Notes: generated by a model from the sequence alone, not told the origin. Positions 1 to 10,375 are shown, numbered from the stretch's first letter. The stretch is 64,000 bases of DNA from Candidatus Atribacteria bacterium UBA6251 (GCA_002441285.1 DJVR01000034.1:1-64000); one strand, 5' to 3'. Numbers and translations: made by a program.

Positions 1-20
1 GGTGCAAGTTTGTATTACCA

Positions 21-125
21 TTACCAAAAATATAAATAGGTTAAAGTAGAAAAAGAAATTGAAATTGACTTTCCTAAAATAATTCCAAGAAGGTAAAAAA
101 ATAAAATAGCTGGTAAGGGTCGAAT
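21..125 (-). pseudogene. Possible 5' remnant of comEC (competence DNA channel)
   Basis: Just downstream of comEA an open stretch reads as about 34 residues resembling the N-terminal start of a ComEC/Rec2 channel: a basic/proline start (IRPLPAIL) followed by a hydrophobic helix (FFYLLGIILG). comEC commonly follows comEA. No ATG, GTG or TTG with a ribosome-binding site precedes it, and the frame ends at TAA (21-23), followed by a second in-frame TAA six bases later. It could be a decayed comEC start, a sequencing or assembly error, or chance. The rest of any comEC lies outside the window. The resemblance is from memory and weak. Confidence 0.25.
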
Positions 126-160
126 ATGGGTATATAAATTAATAAAGAAATTATTTTTAA

Positions 161-787
161 TTATTGGACACAAATTAAATCTTTTATTCCTTCAAATTTT
201 TTTTCACCTATTCCAGAGACATTTTTTAGATCTTCTATGGAAATAAAATATCCATTTCTATTCCTGTATTCTATTATTCTTTCGGCTAATACTGGACCAA
301 TTCCAGGTAAAGTTTGTAATAGGGCTGAGTTAGAAGTGTTAATATTTATCTGGTGGGGAGAAGATGAACCGCTGTTATTTGTCGGTTTTAATCCTAAATA
401 TTTTTCTTCCTCTTCTGAAATATTCGAACTTCGGTATGGTATATTTATTTTTTGTCCATCTTTAAGTGTAGCCGCAAGATTAATAGCATCTAAATCCGCA
501 TCATTAACTTCACCACCAGCAATTTTTATCGCATCAATTACTCGGTGATGGGGGGTTAATTTATAAACTCCAGGATTTTTTACTGCTCCAGAAATATGAA
601 TTATTATGGAGGGTTCTTCTATCTGTTTTGAATCATTTTCAGAAGGCTCATTTATTCTGGAGTAAGTAGAGTTGATGATTACTTTTTCTTGACCAATTAT
701 ATTTTTATATATAACTATTCCTAAAGATGTAATTATAATCAGAATTAAAAAAATAATCGTTAATTTTTCTTGATTGGATAAATTCAA
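161..787 (-). CDS. comEA: ComEA-like DNA-binding protein (SLBB plus helix-hairpin-helix)
   Basis: Membrane-anchored DNA receptor of natural transformation by family. From the chosen start there is one N-terminal transmembrane helix (about residues 8-28), an SLBB beta-grasp domain (about 60-105, containing ISGAVKNPGVY), a Ser-rich linker, and a C-terminal pair of helix-hairpin-helix motifs (LLQTLPGIGPVLAERI, then LKNVSGIGEKKFEGI) that bind duplex DNA. I chose TTG at 787 because GGAGG (797-801) lies nine bases upstream; a GTG at 805 would overlap this site. It is the third gene of a valS-folC-comEA run. In a cell with type IV pili, as here, ComEA would act in the periplasm after pilus-dependent DNA capture; that role is inferred. 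Confidence 0.85.
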   Translation of the reverse strand: MNLSNQEKLTIIFLILIIITSLGIVIYKNIIGQEKVIINSTYSRINEPSENDSKQIEEPSIIIHISGAVKNPGVYKLTPHHRVIDAIKIAGGEVNDADLDAINLAATLKDGQKINIPYRSSNISEEEEKYLGLKPTNNSGSSSPHQININTSNSALLQTLPGIGPVLAERIIEYRNRNGYFISIEDLKNVSGIGEKKFEGIKDLICVQ

Positions 788-859
788 CCTAAAATTCCTC
801 CTCACTTATATAATTATTAATTAATATTATTTGGTTAGTGAACCAAGTTTTTAAAAAAA

Positions 860-2188
860 TCACTTAGAATTTTTCAAAATAGTTTGATTTTCAATAAAAT
901 ATTTTCTTGCTTCTCCAACGGTATAAAGTGAGCCAGTTAAACAGATTAAATCATCCTGATGGGCAATTTTTAAAGCATATTTTATAGCCTGAGGAATAGT
1001 TTTGGTAATCTTAATTCTATCTTGATTAATAAAGCGTTTAGCTTCCTGAGCTATTATTTCAGAAGGGGTTGCCCGTGGATTTTTGGACTGAGATGTAATT
1101 AGGAGGTTAGCTATGGGAGAAATAATTTGAATTATTTTGGAATAATCTTTATCTGAAAAAATAGCTAATATTAAAATTAATCGTTGATACGAAAATATTT
1201 CTTTTAATGCTTTTTTTATTTTTTTAATCCCATTGGGGTTATGGGCACCATCCATAATAATTAAAGGCTTTTCCTGTATAATTTCCAATCTTCCTTCCCA
1301 TTTTACTCTTTTTAAACCTTCGCGAATTGCATGAGTAGTAATTTTGAAACCATTTATTTTAAGAGTTTCGATTACTCCTATAGCAGTAGCAGCATTCTCC
1401 AATTGATGTTTTCCGATCAAAGAAAGAAAAAGATTTTTAAATTCTCCATATAATCCTTTTAAATTAAAAGAAATACCATTTATGTCTGCTTTGATTAGCC
1501 GAATATTTATTTTTTCATCTATAAAAAATATTTCTGTTTCTTTTTCTTTAGCTATCTTTCTTAGTTCATTTTTGACTGTTTTATATTGTTTTGAGCTAAT
1601 AACTACCTTACCTGATTTGATGATCCCACCCTTTTCTCTTGCAATTTCCTTTAAACTATTTCCCAATTTATCCATATGGTCATAATCAATTCTGGTAATT
1701 ACTGAAAGCAAAGGATTGCAAACATTGGTTGCATCCAATCTTCCACCTAGCCCCACTTCTAAAACTAAAAAATCTACTTTCTCTTCATAAAAATATAAAA
1801 AAGCCATAGCAGTAATTACTTCAAAGAAAGTTGGATGCCTACAATCTTTTGCTTTTGCAGTTTTTTTAATAAAGGGCTTTATCCTTTCCAATAGTTCTAC
1901 AACTTTTGAAGAGCTGATATTTTTCCCATTAATTTTCATCCTTTCGTTAAAATCAACCAGATGAGGAGAAGTATATAGACCAACCTTGAATCCTGCTGCT
2001 TGGAGGATGGAGCTAATAATAACAGCAGTAGAACCTTTACCATTAGTACCCGCGATATGAATAATCTTTAATTTTTCTTGCGGATTACCTAATAAGGATA
2101 ATAAATAAAAAATATTTTCTAACCCTAATTTAATTCCATATTTATTTAATTGATAAATATATTTTAATGCTTGCTGGTAGTCCTTCAT
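860..2188 (-). CDS. folC: Folylpolyglutamate synthase / dihydrofolate synthase
   Basis: Mur-ligase-type enzyme that adds glutamate to folates and, in bifunctional versions, makes dihydrofolate from dihydropteroate. The ATP loop GTNGKGS is at residues 47-53, the metal/nucleotide motif EVGLGGRLDATN at about 144-155, and DGAHNPNG lies near residue 310, all diagnostic of FolC. The 442-residue length is normal. It begins 35 bases after the valS stop with no strong ribosome-binding site, so it is probably cotranscribed with valS, a frequent order (valS-folC). I cannot tell from sequence alone whether it has both activities. Confidence 0.95.
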   Translation of the reverse strand: MKDYQQALKYIYQLNKYGIKLGLENIFYLLSLLGNPQEKLKIIHIAGTNGKGSTAVIISSILQAAGFKVGLYTSPHLVDFNERMKINGKNISSSKVVELLERIKPFIKKTAKAKDCRHPTFFEVITAMAFLYFYEEKVDFLVLEVGLGGRLDATNVCNPLLSVITRIDYDHMDKLGNSLKEIAREKGGIIKSGKVVISSKQYKTVKNELRKIAKEKETEIFFIDEKINIRLIKADINGISFNLKGLYGEFKNLFLSLIGKHQLENAATAIGVIETLKINGFKITTHAIREGLKRVKWEGRLEIIQEKPLIIMDGAHNPNGIKKIKKALKEIFSYQRLILILAIFSDKDYSKIIQIISPIANLLITSQSKNPRATPSEIIAQEAKRFINQDRIKITKTIPQAIKYALKIAHQDDLICLTGSLYTVGEARKYFIENQTILKNSK

Positions 2189-2223
2189 AATTCTTTTTAT
2201 CTTTAATTTTGTAAATAATATTT

Positions 2224-4893
2224 TTATTGTAGGTTCTTTAAATGATTTTCCAATCTTGCTACTATGTCGCCTAATTCTCTTGATTTTTCTTTTTCTTTCA
2301 TAATAACTTCTTCAGGTGCTCGAGAGATAAAATCCTTATTTTTTAATTTTTTTTGAGAGGTTTCTAGTTCAATTTTAATCTTGGTTAGTCTTTTCTTTAA
2401 TCGATTTTTTTCTTCTTCAATATCAATAAGTTTTTGTAAAGGAATATAAATTTCTATTCCTTCTAAAATACCAGTTACAGAGTAAGGGGGTTTTTCAATA
2501 CTAGTTCCAATTTTTAATTCTTTTATTTTTATCAATGCCTCAATATAAACTATATTCTCTTGAATTAAGGTAAATAAATCATCATCTTTATTTATAGAAA
2601 TAAAAAGATCAATTTCTTTGCTAAAGGGTATGTTCATATCTGATTTAATATTTCTAATAGTTTTAATGATGTCCATAATTTTGAAAACTTTTTTCTCAAT
2701 TTTTGGTTGAATAAATTTATCTTTAACTTTTGGCCAGGTAGAAATCATTATACTTTCTTCCTGATAAGAAATCCTATGCCATATCTCTTCCGTAATAAAG
2801 GGCATAAAGGGATGTAAAAGCTTTAAAATATTACTCAACACCAACCATAGAGTATATTGAGCAGTCTTTTTACTAAGTTGGTCTTTTTTCTGGTATAACC
2901 TCGGTTTAATAAATTCAATATACCAGTCACAAAATTCATTCCAGGTAAATTCATAAATAGTTTTAGCCGCTTCTCCAAATTTAAATTCAGTTAAATAATT
3001 TTGCATCATTTCAATAGTAGTATATAATCTACTGAGTATCCATTGGTCAACTAAGGATAAATTTGAAACTAGATAGTCATCTTCTATATTAGTCAGGTCA
3101 AAATCTTTCAGGTTTAGAATAGAAAATCTCGCTACGTTCCATATCTTATTAGTAAAGTTTCTAAAACCTTTAATCCTTTCTTCGGATAAGCAGATAAAAT
3201 TACCTTGTATAGTAAGAGCAGATAGGGTCATCCTGAGGGCATCAGCTCCATATTCCTCTAAAATCTCTAGGGGATCTATCACATTTCCTTTTGACTTGCT
3301 CATCTTTTCCCCCTTTTCATCTCGAATTAAAGGATTAATATACACTTTTTTAAATGGAACTTCCTGGCAAAATTTTAATCCCATCATAACCATTCTAGCT
3401 ACCCAGAAAAAGATAATGTCAAAACCGGTAACTAGTGTGGAAGTCGGATAAAAACTTTTCAAATCATCGGTTTCTTCAGGCCATCCCAGAGTTGAGAAAG
3501 GCCAGAGGGCTGAGCTGAACCAGGTATCTAAAACATCGGGATCCTGAAATAAATTTTGGTTACCGCATTTTTTACATGAGGAAGGCTCGTATTCTTCTAC
3601 ATTTAAAGTTGAACAATCCTGACAATACCAAACTGGAATACGATGCCCCCACCATAGTTGTCTTGAAATACACCAATCTTTTATATTTTTCATCCATTCA
3701 AAATATACTTTAGTCCAGCGAGAAGGTATAAATTCAATTTTGCCCTCCTCTACCGCTGCAATAGCTGGCTCAGCGAGTTCTTTCATTTTTACAAACCATT
3801 GCTTTGAAAGATAAGGCTCAATAACCGTATTACATCTATAACAATGTCCAACAGCATGATGATAATTTTCAACTTTTTTAAGATATCCTTCATTTTTTAG
3901 GGCTTCTATTACTTCTTTCCTTGCTTCTTCAATATTTAAACCTTTAAATTTACCCGCCTGTTCATTTAAAGTTCCATCTTCATTTAAAAGATTTATGAAT
4001 TCAAGATTGTGCCGTTTGCCCATTTCATAATCATTAAGATCATGAGCAGGAGTAATTTTTACTGCTCCAGTACCAAATTCTGGATCAACATAAGAGTCAG
4101 CAATAATAGATAATTCTCTTCCTACTAAAGGCAATATTGCAATTTTACCAATTAATCTTTTATATCTTGGGTCATCAGGGTGAACTGCAACTGCTGTATC
4201 ACCTAACATAGTTTCCGGTCTTACTGTAGCAACGGTAATATACTCACCACTATCTTTAATAGGATAATTTATATAATATAAATAAGCATCTTCTTCAACC
4301 GACTCTACTTCAATATCTGCTAAAGCAGTTTGGCACCTGGGGCACCAATTAATAACATAATTTTCTCGATAAATTAAGCCTTCTTTATATAGTTGAACGA
4401 ATACTTTTCTTACTGCTCGGGAAAGACCTTCATCTAAAGTAAATCTTAGACGCGACCAATCGCAGGATGAACCTAGTCTCTTTAATTGATTGACAATATT
4501 TCCTCCATATTTCTCTTTCCATTGCCAAATCCGTTCTAAGAATTTTTCTCTCCCTAAATCATGTCTAGTCTTGTTTTCCTTGGAAATTTCTCTTTCTACT
4601 ACATTTTGAGTAGCAATTCCAGCGTGATCAGTTCCTGGTAACCATAAAGTATTATATCCTTCCATCCTTTTCCATCTAATCAAAATATCCTGTAGAGTGT
4701 TATTTAAGGCATGACCAATATGTAGAGACCCAGTAACATTAGGAGGAGGTATTACTATCGAATAATTTTTTTCTTTATCCAATTGAATATGAGCTTTAAA
4801 ATAATCTTTATCTAACCAGTATTGATACCATTTCTCTTCTAATCCTTTAGGATCATATACAGAGGGAAGATCGTTATTAAACATTTTTTTCAT
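2224..4893 (-). CDS. valS: Valyl-tRNA synthetase
   Basis: Class Ia synthetase charging tRNA-Val. Counting from ATG at 4893, the HIGH signature is at residues 58-61, the editing-domain threonine-rich segment (ATVRPETMLGDTAV) at about 222-235, Cys pairs suggesting zinc sites at about 184-187 and 424-443, KMSKS at 530-534, and a C-terminal coiled-coil arm occupies the last 70 or so residues. Length 889 is typical. This ATG is chosen because GGAGGA (4901-4906) lies seven bases upstream; a longer frame reaching 4968 would run through the leader terminator and T-box and is not coding. Expression is expected to be controlled by the T-box leader just upstream. Confidence 0.97.
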   Translation of the reverse strand: MKKMFNNDLPSVYDPKGLEEKWYQYWLDKDYFKAHIQLDKEKNYSIVIPPPNVTGSLHIGHALNNTLQDILIRWKRMEGYNTLWLPGTDHAGIATQNVVEREISKENKTRHDLGREKFLERIWQWKEKYGGNIVNQLKRLGSSCDWSRLRFTLDEGLSRAVRKVFVQLYKEGLIYRENYVINWCPRCQTALADIEVESVEEDAYLYYINYPIKDSGEYITVATVRPETMLGDTAVAVHPDDPRYKRLIGKIAILPLVGRELSIIADSYVDPEFGTGAVKITPAHDLNDYEMGKRHNLEFINLLNEDGTLNEQAGKFKGLNIEEARKEVIEALKNEGYLKKVENYHHAVGHCYRCNTVIEPYLSKQWFVKMKELAEPAIAAVEEGKIEFIPSRWTKVYFEWMKNIKDWCISRQLWWGHRIPVWYCQDCSTLNVEEYEPSSCKKCGNQNLFQDPDVLDTWFSSALWPFSTLGWPEETDDLKSFYPTSTLVTGFDIIFFWVARMVMMGLKFCQEVPFKKVYINPLIRDEKGEKMSKSKGNVIDPLEILEEYGADALRMTLSALTIQGNFICLSEERIKGFRNFTNKIWNVARFSILNLKDFDLTNIEDDYLVSNLSLVDQWILSRLYTTIEMMQNYLTEFKFGEAAKTIYEFTWNEFCDWYIEFIKPRLYQKKDQLSKKTAQYTLWLVLSNILKLLHPFMPFITEEIWHRISYQEESIMISTWPKVKDKFIQPKIEKKVFKIMDIIKTIRNIKSDMNIPFSKEIDLFISINKDDDLFTLIQENIVYIEALIKIKELKIGTSIEKPPYSVTGILEGIEIYIPLQKLIDIEEEKNRLKKRLTKIKIELETSQKKLKNKDFISRAPEEVIMKEKEKSRELGDIVARLENHLKNLQ

Positions 4894-4910
4894 TTGCATT
4901 TCCTCCTTAG

Positions 4911-5130
4911 AAAAAATAAAAGACTCCTTCGTCAAGCAAGGACGAATGGAGCCTTTCCGTGGTACCACCTTATTTCCTGTTTTTAAATATAAACTAAAGT
5001 AATATTTTAGACAGGCACTTATTTTAGTTTTAACGAAACTACCGTTTAACCTTACTTTTTTATTCGGGTTAAATTACCAGGGATGACTTTCGGATAAAGC
5101 CAACATTTCCTACTCTTCCCTGGATATTTA
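4911..5130 (-). promoter_or_regulatory. T-box riboswitch of valS (specifier GUC, valine)
   Basis: The conserved T-box element reads AAGGTGGTACCACGG on the minus strand (4957-4971). It is followed by an intrinsic terminator: a hairpin in about 4922-4953 with a U-rich run down to 4911. Upstream, a base helix (5117-5123 paired with 5077-5083) encloses a loop in which GUC (5085-5087) sits one base before the 3' strand of the helix, the usual position of a specifier codon. GUC is a valine codon, matching the downstream gene. Uncharged tRNA-Val should favour the antiterminator and allow valS transcription. The Stem I region appears short (about 47 bases). Confidence 0.9.
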
Positions 5131-5147
5131 TGGCTATATTTTTTGCT

Positions 5148-5176
5148 ATATTACTATATTTTAAACAGCATGTCAA
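5148..5176 (-). promoter_or_regulatory. Sigma-70-type promoter of the valS leader
   Basis: TTGACA (5171-5176), a 17-base spacer and TAATAT (5148-5153) on the minus strand place a start near 5141, just ahead of the T-box Stem I. Confidence 0.75.
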
Positions 5177-5242
5177 AAAATAATCAAATTTTATAATTTA
5201 AAAAAGTAATCTCTTTTTTGATGCCGATTCATCATAGACAAT

Positions 5243-7600
5243 TTAGAAAGGTGATCTAATCAGTGCAGTTTTTAATACTTCATCTATATTATTTACTGCA
5301 ATAAAATTTATTTTTTTTCTAATTTGTTTCGGTATATCCTCAATATTTTTAATGTTCTCTTTTGGTATGATTATGTTTTTAATACCTGATTGATAAGCAG
5401 CTAGTATCTTTTCTTTTAAACCACCTACTGGTAATACTCTGCCTCGCAAAGTAATTTCTCCCGTCATAGCTACATCTTTGCGAACCGGAATTTCAGTAAG
5501 GGATGATATTAGAGAAGTAGCCATTGTTATTCCAGCCGATGGTCCGTCTTTTGGCGTAGCGCCTTCTGGAATATGAACATGAATATCATAGTTTTCATAG
5601 AATTTATCTTCAATTTTAAATACTTTTGCACGTGAACGAGCATAAGTTAAGGCAGCTTTACCTGATTCTTGCATTATTTCTCCCAGTTGTCCAGTTAGAG
5701 TTAATTTACCTTTCCCCGGCATCACAATTGTTTCCACGGACAGAATTTCCCCTCCTGCTTCTGTCCAGGCTAACCCAGTAGCTAATCCTACCATATCTTC
5801 CTTTTCAGTTAAATTATTTTTATATTTTGGTTTTCCTAAATAATTTTCCAGATTGTTTAAGTTTATCCTAATTTTCTTCTTTTTATTATGGTAGGCAATA
5901 TTTAATGCTACTTTTCTGCAAATAGAAGCAATTTCTTTCTCCAAACCCCTAACTCCTGCTTCACGAGTATATTCGTGGATTATTTTTTTAATGGCTGGAA
6001 GAGAAATATCTATATCTTCTTTTTTAAATCCATGATTTTTTAATTGTTTGGGAAGCAAAAATAAACGAGCTATACTTATCTTTTCATAATCTGTATAGCC
6101 TGGAAGACTAATTACCTCCATTCTATCTCTAAGAGAAAAAGGTATATCTTCTTCTATATTGGCAGTACAGATAAACATTGTTTCAGAAAGATCAAAAGGT
6201 AATTCTAAATAGTGGTCAACAAAGTTACTATTCTGCTCAGGATCTAATACTTCCAACAAAGCTGAAGCCGGATTACCTCTAAAGTCCATTCCCATTTTGT
6301 CTATTTCATCTAATAAAAAGACTGGGTTTTTTGAATGAGCATTGATAATACCCTTAATAATTCTGCCCGGCATTGAACCTATATAGGTTTTTCTATGTCC
6401 CCTAATTTCTGCTTCATCTCTTACTCCTCCTAAAGATATCATTACAAAATTTCTACCCATTGCTCGGGCAATAGATTTAGCCAGAGAAGTTTTACCAACT
6501 CCCGGTGGACCGACTAAACAGAGAATTGTTCCTTTATTCTTATTCTTTTTTAATTTTTTAACGGCCAAATATTCAAGTATTCTTTCTTTTACTTCATTTA
6601 AGCCGTAGTGATCTTTATTTAATATTTTTTCCACATATTTTATATCTAATTTTTCTTTGCTCTTTTTATTCCAAGGCAAGGATAAAACCCATTCTAAATA
6701 ATTTAATATTATACCGCTTTCAGCTGATAGCGGTGGAGTCTTTTCTAATCTTTTGATTTCTTTGAATAGTCTATCTTCCAATTTTTGTTCAAGTTTTAAT
6801 TTTTTAATTCTTTTTTTATATTCATCTACTTCATTATCTTCTTCTTCATATTCAATATCCTGGATAGAAAGCTCTTTTTGAATCTCTTTTAATTGTTCTT
6901 TGAGATAATAATCTTTTTGTAATTTTTCCAATTTATCTTCAACTTTATTGTTAATTTGTTGTTTCAAATTTAAAATTGCTGTTTCTTTTTTTAATAATTT
7001 AATTATTTTTTCTAATCTTTTTACCGGGTCAATTGTTTCTAAAAGTTCCTGTTTTTCTTTAATTCTTAAAAATAGGTTAGCCGCAATCAAATCGGCCAAC
7101 TTTTCAATCTTTTCTATATTTTGTAAAGAAGAAATTATTTCTACTGGTACTTTATCATTTAGCTTTGCATATTTTTCAAATTCCTGAAGAGCCAATCTCA
7201 TTAGTGCTTCATTCTCTAAGTTTTTACTGGATTTACCCTTAATTTTTTCAATTTTTGCTAGTATTAAGTTTTTATTCTTTTCCAAATCCATTAATCTTGC
7301 GCGATGTAGTCCTTCGATTAACACTTTTATACTATTGTCTGGTAATTTATAGATTTGAATTATTTTAGCTATGGTACCCACTGTAAAAAGGTTATCCTGC
7401 TCTATTTTTTCTATTTCCGGATTTTTTTGAGTTACTATAAATATATGATTATTTGAGCTAATTGCTTCCTCTAAAGAGTTCAATGATTCTTTACTTTCCT
7501 CAAAAAGAGGAATAATCATAGAGGGAAAGATCACTGAATCAATTATAGGCAATAAAGGAAGTGTGGTCTGATTTGATTTTTTATTTTTTAAATTATTCAT
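5243..7600 (-). CDS. lon: ATP-dependent protease Lon
   Basis: Cytosolic AAA+ serine protease that degrades misfolded and regulatory proteins. An N-terminal LON substrate-binding domain (about 13-205) is followed by a long charged coiled coil (about 205-290), Walker A GPPGVGKT (364-371), Walker B VFLLDEID (427-434), and a C-terminal protease domain with Ser688 in PKDGPSAG and Lys731 in GGLKEK as the catalytic dyad. Length 785 is normal for LonA. The nearest purine-rich site before the ATG is 17 bases away. In many genomes the order is tig-clpP-clpX-lon; here clpX is missing from between clpP and lon. Confidence 0.97.
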   Translation of the reverse strand: MNNLKNKKSNQTTLPLLPIIDSVIFPSMIIPLFEESKESLNSLEEAISSNNHIFIVTQKNPEIEKIEQDNLFTVGTIAKIIQIYKLPDNSIKVLIEGLHRARLMDLEKNKNLILAKIEKIKGKSSKNLENEALMRLALQEFEKYAKLNDKVPVEIISSLQNIEKIEKLADLIAANLFLRIKEKQELLETIDPVKRLEKIIKLLKKETAILNLKQQINNKVEDKLEKLQKDYYLKEQLKEIQKELSIQDIEYEEEDNEVDEYKKRIKKLKLEQKLEDRLFKEIKRLEKTPPLSAESGIILNYLEWVLSLPWNKKSKEKLDIKYVEKILNKDHYGLNEVKERILEYLAVKKLKKNKNKGTILCLVGPPGVGKTSLAKSIARAMGRNFVMISLGGVRDEAEIRGHRKTYIGSMPGRIIKGIINAHSKNPVFLLDEIDKMGMDFRGNPASALLEVLDPEQNSNFVDHYLELPFDLSETMFICTANIEEDIPFSLRDRMEVISLPGYTDYEKISIARLFLLPKQLKNHGFKKEDIDISLPAIKKIIHEYTREAGVRGLEKEIASICRKVALNIAYHNKKKKIRINLNNLENYLGKPKYKNNLTEKEDMVGLATGLAWTEAGGEILSVETIVMPGKGKLTLTGQLGEIMQESGKAALTYARSRAKVFKIEDKFYENYDIHVHIPEGATPKDGPSAGITMATSLISSLTEIPVRKDVAMTGEITLRGRVLPVGGLKEKILAAYQSGIKNIIIPKENIKNIEDIPKQIRKKINFIAVNNIDEVLKTALIRSPF

Positions 7601-7713
7601 TCTTTATATTTGAATTCCCCTTCTACTTCGAACAAATAAAGTAATTAGTAATATAGAGAAATTAATTACTTATTTTCTTATTATTAAAAGAATAATCATT
7701 ATAGATTCTTGAT

Positions 7714-8298
7714 TTATTTTCTATTTTTGATTACTTCATCTATAATACCATATTCCTGAGCTTCAAGAGCAGTCATATAAAAATCTCGATCAGTATCTTT
7801 TTCAATTTTTTTTAATGGTTGCCCAGTATGTAAGGTAAATATCTTATTAATATTATCTTTAATTCTTTTTAGTTCTTTAGTTTGTATTTCGATATCAGTT
7901 ACTTGTCCTTGTGCTCCACCCAGAGGTTGATGGACCATAATTCTAGAATTAGGTAAGGCATATCTTTTTCCCTTTGTTCCACTACATAAGATTAAAGCAG
8001 CTCCACTAGCTGCCATACCTACACAAATAGTGGATACCTTCGATTTAATATATTGTATAGTATCATAAATGGCAATAGTCGAACTAACTGACCCACCTGG
8101 ACTGTTAATGTAAATATAGATATCTTTATCCGAATCACTGGCATCCAAAAATAATAATTGAGCAATTATAGTATTAGCTGTTGTATCATCAATTTCTGTT
8201 CCTAAAAAGATTATTCTATCTTTTAATAAACGCGAATATATATCATAGGACCTTTCTCCCTGAGGAGTCTGTTCTATTACTATCGGTACTAGGCTCAT
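7714..8298 (-). CDS. clpP: ATP-dependent Clp protease proteolytic subunit
   Basis: Serine peptidase that forms a double heptameric ring and works with a ClpX or ClpA/C unfoldase. The triad is visible: Ser98 in GMAASGAA, His123 in MVHQPLGG and Asp172 in DTDRDF. The oligomerisation and oxyanion segment NSPGGSV is also present. 194 residues, full length. A GGAG site lies 11 bases before the ATG, overlapping the end of tig; the two genes are two bases apart and clearly cotranscribed. No clpX gene follows, so its partner ATPase must be encoded elsewhere. Confidence 0.97.
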   Translation of the reverse strand: MSLVPIVIEQTPQGERSYDIYSRLLKDRIIFLGTEIDDTTANTIIAQLLFLDASDSDKDIYIYINSPGGSVSSTIAIYDTIQYIKSKVSTICVGMAASGAALILCSGTKGKRYALPNSRIMVHQPLGGAQGQVTDIEIQTKELKRIKDNINKIFTLHTGQPLKKIEKDTDRDFYMTALEAQEYGIIDEVIKNRK

Positions 8299-8300
8299 AA

Positions 8301-9611
8301 TTATTTTTTCTCCTTTCCAGAAGTGATAATTTTTACTTGTTTACTAAGATAATCGAGCGTTTTTTCTCTTTTTATGCTTTCTTTTAATGCTTCTAATGTA
8401 TTTTCTTTTTTAAAACTTGCTTCAACTTTTAAAGGGTCTTGTTTTATTTCCTGAGCTATACTATTAATTTTATTCTTTATATCTTCTTCATTTACCTCTA
8501 AGTTAAATTGTTTAGTTAACTGTTCTAAAACTAATTCTTCTTTGACTCTCTTTTCTGCAACTTTCTTATATTCTTGTCTTACTTTTTCTTCATTAGAATT
8601 AATTCTTTTATAATATTCCTCTAAGCTAATATTCTGAGCTTTAAGATCATTTTCCAGGTATTTCATCATATAATCAAGTTCTCTCTCGATGAGAACTTCA
8701 GGGACCTTTACTTCGCTAATTTCTGCAACTTTATCTAATAATATATGTTCAAAATTAATCTTATTAATTCGATTAACTTGTTGTTCTAACCTTTTTCTAA
8801 TTTCTTCTTCCAACTCATCTAAGCTTTGATAATTACCTATTTTTTTAATAAAATCATCGTTTATTTGTGGTAATTCTTTTTCTTTGATTTCAAGTACTTT
8901 TATTTTATAGGTTATTTCTTTACCAGCAAGATCCTTTTCCTGAGCATTTACGGGAACCTTTATCATTATCTCTTTTTCTTCTCCAGGTGAACAGTTTAGT
9001 AATTGTTGATTAAATTCTTGAACAGGACTCTTTCCTAACTGGATAAGTTGTTTTTCTAATTTAGTTTTTTCTAAAGGTTCCCCTTCCAGGTAAGCCTCTG
9101 CATCAATAACCAAAAAGTCCCCTTCTTTTGATTTCCTATTTTCGATTACTTTTAGAACAGCTTGACTTTCTTGCAATCTTTTTAACTCAACCTGTATGTC
9201 TTCTTCGGAAACAGTTTGATCTTCTTTATTGATTTCCAACTCTTTTAAATTACCAATCTTTACTTCTGGTTTTAATTGCACTTTAGCTTCATAAATTAAG
9301 GATTTATCCTCTTCAATTTGAATAATATTAATTTCAGGTTGAGTAATTGGTTGAATATTTGATTCTTTTATCGCTTCACTATAACTTTCTGGAATAATTT
9401 CTTCAGCTAATTTTTGATAAAAATATTCTTTACCTAAGTGTAAATTTAAGATATTTTTAGGTACCCTTCCCTGTCTGAAACCAGGTATTCTTACTTGGTA
9501 TGATAATTTATTATATAATTTTTCTAATTTATCACTTACTACAGCTTGGTCAATTTCTATTTCTAAATTAACCTTGTCCTGCTGCTGTTCTTTTATTTTT
9601 AATTTTACCAT
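8301..9611 (-). CDS. tig: Trigger factor, ribosome-associated chaperone
   Basis: Folding chaperone and peptidyl-prolyl isomerase that docks at the ribosome exit tunnel through L23. The ribosome-binding signature GFRQGRVPK is at about residues 44-52, followed by an FKBP-like isomerase domain (about 150-235) and a long helical SurA-like C-terminal domain. The 436-residue length is standard. GGAGG lies ten bases before the ATG. First gene of the tig-clpP-lon run, directly downstream of the tRNA cluster. Confidence 0.96.
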   Translation of the reverse strand: MVKLKIKEQQQDKVNLEIEIDQAVVSDKLEKLYNKLSYQVRIPGFRQGRVPKNILNLHLGKEYFYQKLAEEIIPESYSEAIKESNIQPITQPEINIIQIEEDKSLIYEAKVQLKPEVKIGNLKELEINKEDQTVSEEDIQVELKRLQESQAVLKVIENRKSKEGDFLVIDAEAYLEGEPLEKTKLEKQLIQLGKSPVQEFNQQLLNCSPGEEKEIMIKVPVNAQEKDLAGKEITYKIKVLEIKEKELPQINDDFIKKIGNYQSLDELEEEIRKRLEQQVNRINKINFEHILLDKVAEISEVKVPEVLIERELDYMMKYLENDLKAQNISLEEYYKRINSNEEKVRQEYKKVAEKRVKEELVLEQLTKQFNLEVNEEDIKNKINSIAQEIKQDPLKVEASFKKENTLEALKESIKREKTLDYLSKQVKIITSGKEKK

Positions 9612-9682
9612 TATTAATATTCCTCCGCTATATTTTCTTCAAGTAAATAAGTTAGATATTTATTTATTTTTTATATTAAATT

Positions 9683-9708
9683 ACAACCGCAAATAAATTT
9701 GCGGTTGT
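9683..9708 (-). terminator. Hairpin between the tRNA cluster and tig
   Basis: A perfect 11-bp stem (9683-9693 with 9698-9708, four-base loop) lies after the last tRNA. The minus-strand sequence that follows is only moderately U-rich, so this is a likely but imperfect terminator or a processing signal. Confidence 0.5.
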
Positions 9709-9753
9709 AAAACTATCATCATAAATTTTTAAATCTGTTTTAATCATTTTCTC

Positions 9754-9838
9754 TGGTGCGAAGGGCGGGACTCGAACCCGCATGGTTTTACCCACTGGAT
9801 CCTAAGTCCAGCGTGTCTACCAATTCCACCACCCTCGC
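9754..9838 (-). tRNA. tRNA-Leu (anticodon TAG)
   Basis: Full cloverleaf on the minus strand: acceptor GCGAGGG pairs with CCTTCGC, the 7-base loop CTTAGGA gives anticodon TAG, and an extended variable arm typical of leucine tRNAs is present. The 3' CCA is encoded (9754-9756). Last gene of the tRNA cluster. Confidence 0.95.
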
Positions 9839-9852
9839 TATAATAATTTAAA

Positions 9853-9928
9853 TGGTGGGCCGTACAGGATTCGAACCTGTGACACCCTGATTAAAAGTCA
9901 GGTGCTCTGCCACCTGAGCTAACGGCCC
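9853..9928 (-). tRNA. tRNA-Lys (anticodon TTT)
   Basis: Acceptor GGGCCGT/ACGGCCC, anticodon loop CTTTTAA with TTT, T-arm GGTTCGAATCC. The 3' CCA is encoded (9853-9855). Confidence 0.96.
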
Positions 9929-9935
9929 ATATAAG

Positions 9936-10009
9936 CGCGCTCGGAGGGACTTGAACCCCCAACCATCGGATCCGAAGTCCGCAGCTCTATCCAATTAAGC
10001 TACGAGCGC
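9936..10009 (-). tRNA. tRNA-Arg (anticodon TCG)
   Basis: Acceptor GCGCTCG/CGAGCGC, anticodon loop CTTCGGA with TCG, discriminator G. The first anticodon-stem pair is a G-A mismatch. No CCA is encoded, so a CCA-adding enzyme is needed. Confidence 0.94.
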
Positions 10010-10032
10010 TTAAATAAAAGCTTTACTTAAAG

Positions 10033-10108
10033 GGTGAGCGAGGGGATTTGAACCCCCGACCACTGGAGCCACAATCCAGTGCTCTAACCAGTCTGAGCTA
10101 CGCCCACC
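10033..10108 (-). tRNA. tRNA-His (anticodon GTG)
   Basis: Acceptor GTGGGCG/CGCTCAC with the histidine-specific extra G at position -1 (10108) facing C73 (10033). The loop TTGTGGC gives anticodon GTG. CCA is not encoded. Confidence 0.95.
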
Positions 10109-10124
10109 ATAATAATATAATAAG

Positions 10125-10198
<74 letters not shown>

Positions 10199-10210
10199 AG
10201 GTTTAGCATC

Positions 10211-10286
10211 TGGAGCGGGAAACGGGTTTCGAACCCGCGACACCCAGCTTGGAAGGCTGGTGCTCTGCCAACTGAGCTATTCCCGC
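10211..10286 (-). tRNA. tRNA-Gly (anticodon TCC)
   Basis: Acceptor GCGGGAA/TTCCCGC, anticodon loop CTTCCAA with TCC, discriminator T. The 3' CCA is encoded (10211-10213). Confidence 0.95.
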
Positions 10287-10287
10287 C

Positions 10288-10364
<77 letters not shown>

Positions 10365-10375
10365 AAACAAAAGTT

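Noticed and set aside
4894..4968. N-terminal extension of valS
   Set aside because: It would translate the T-box and terminator; GGAGGA places the start at 4893.
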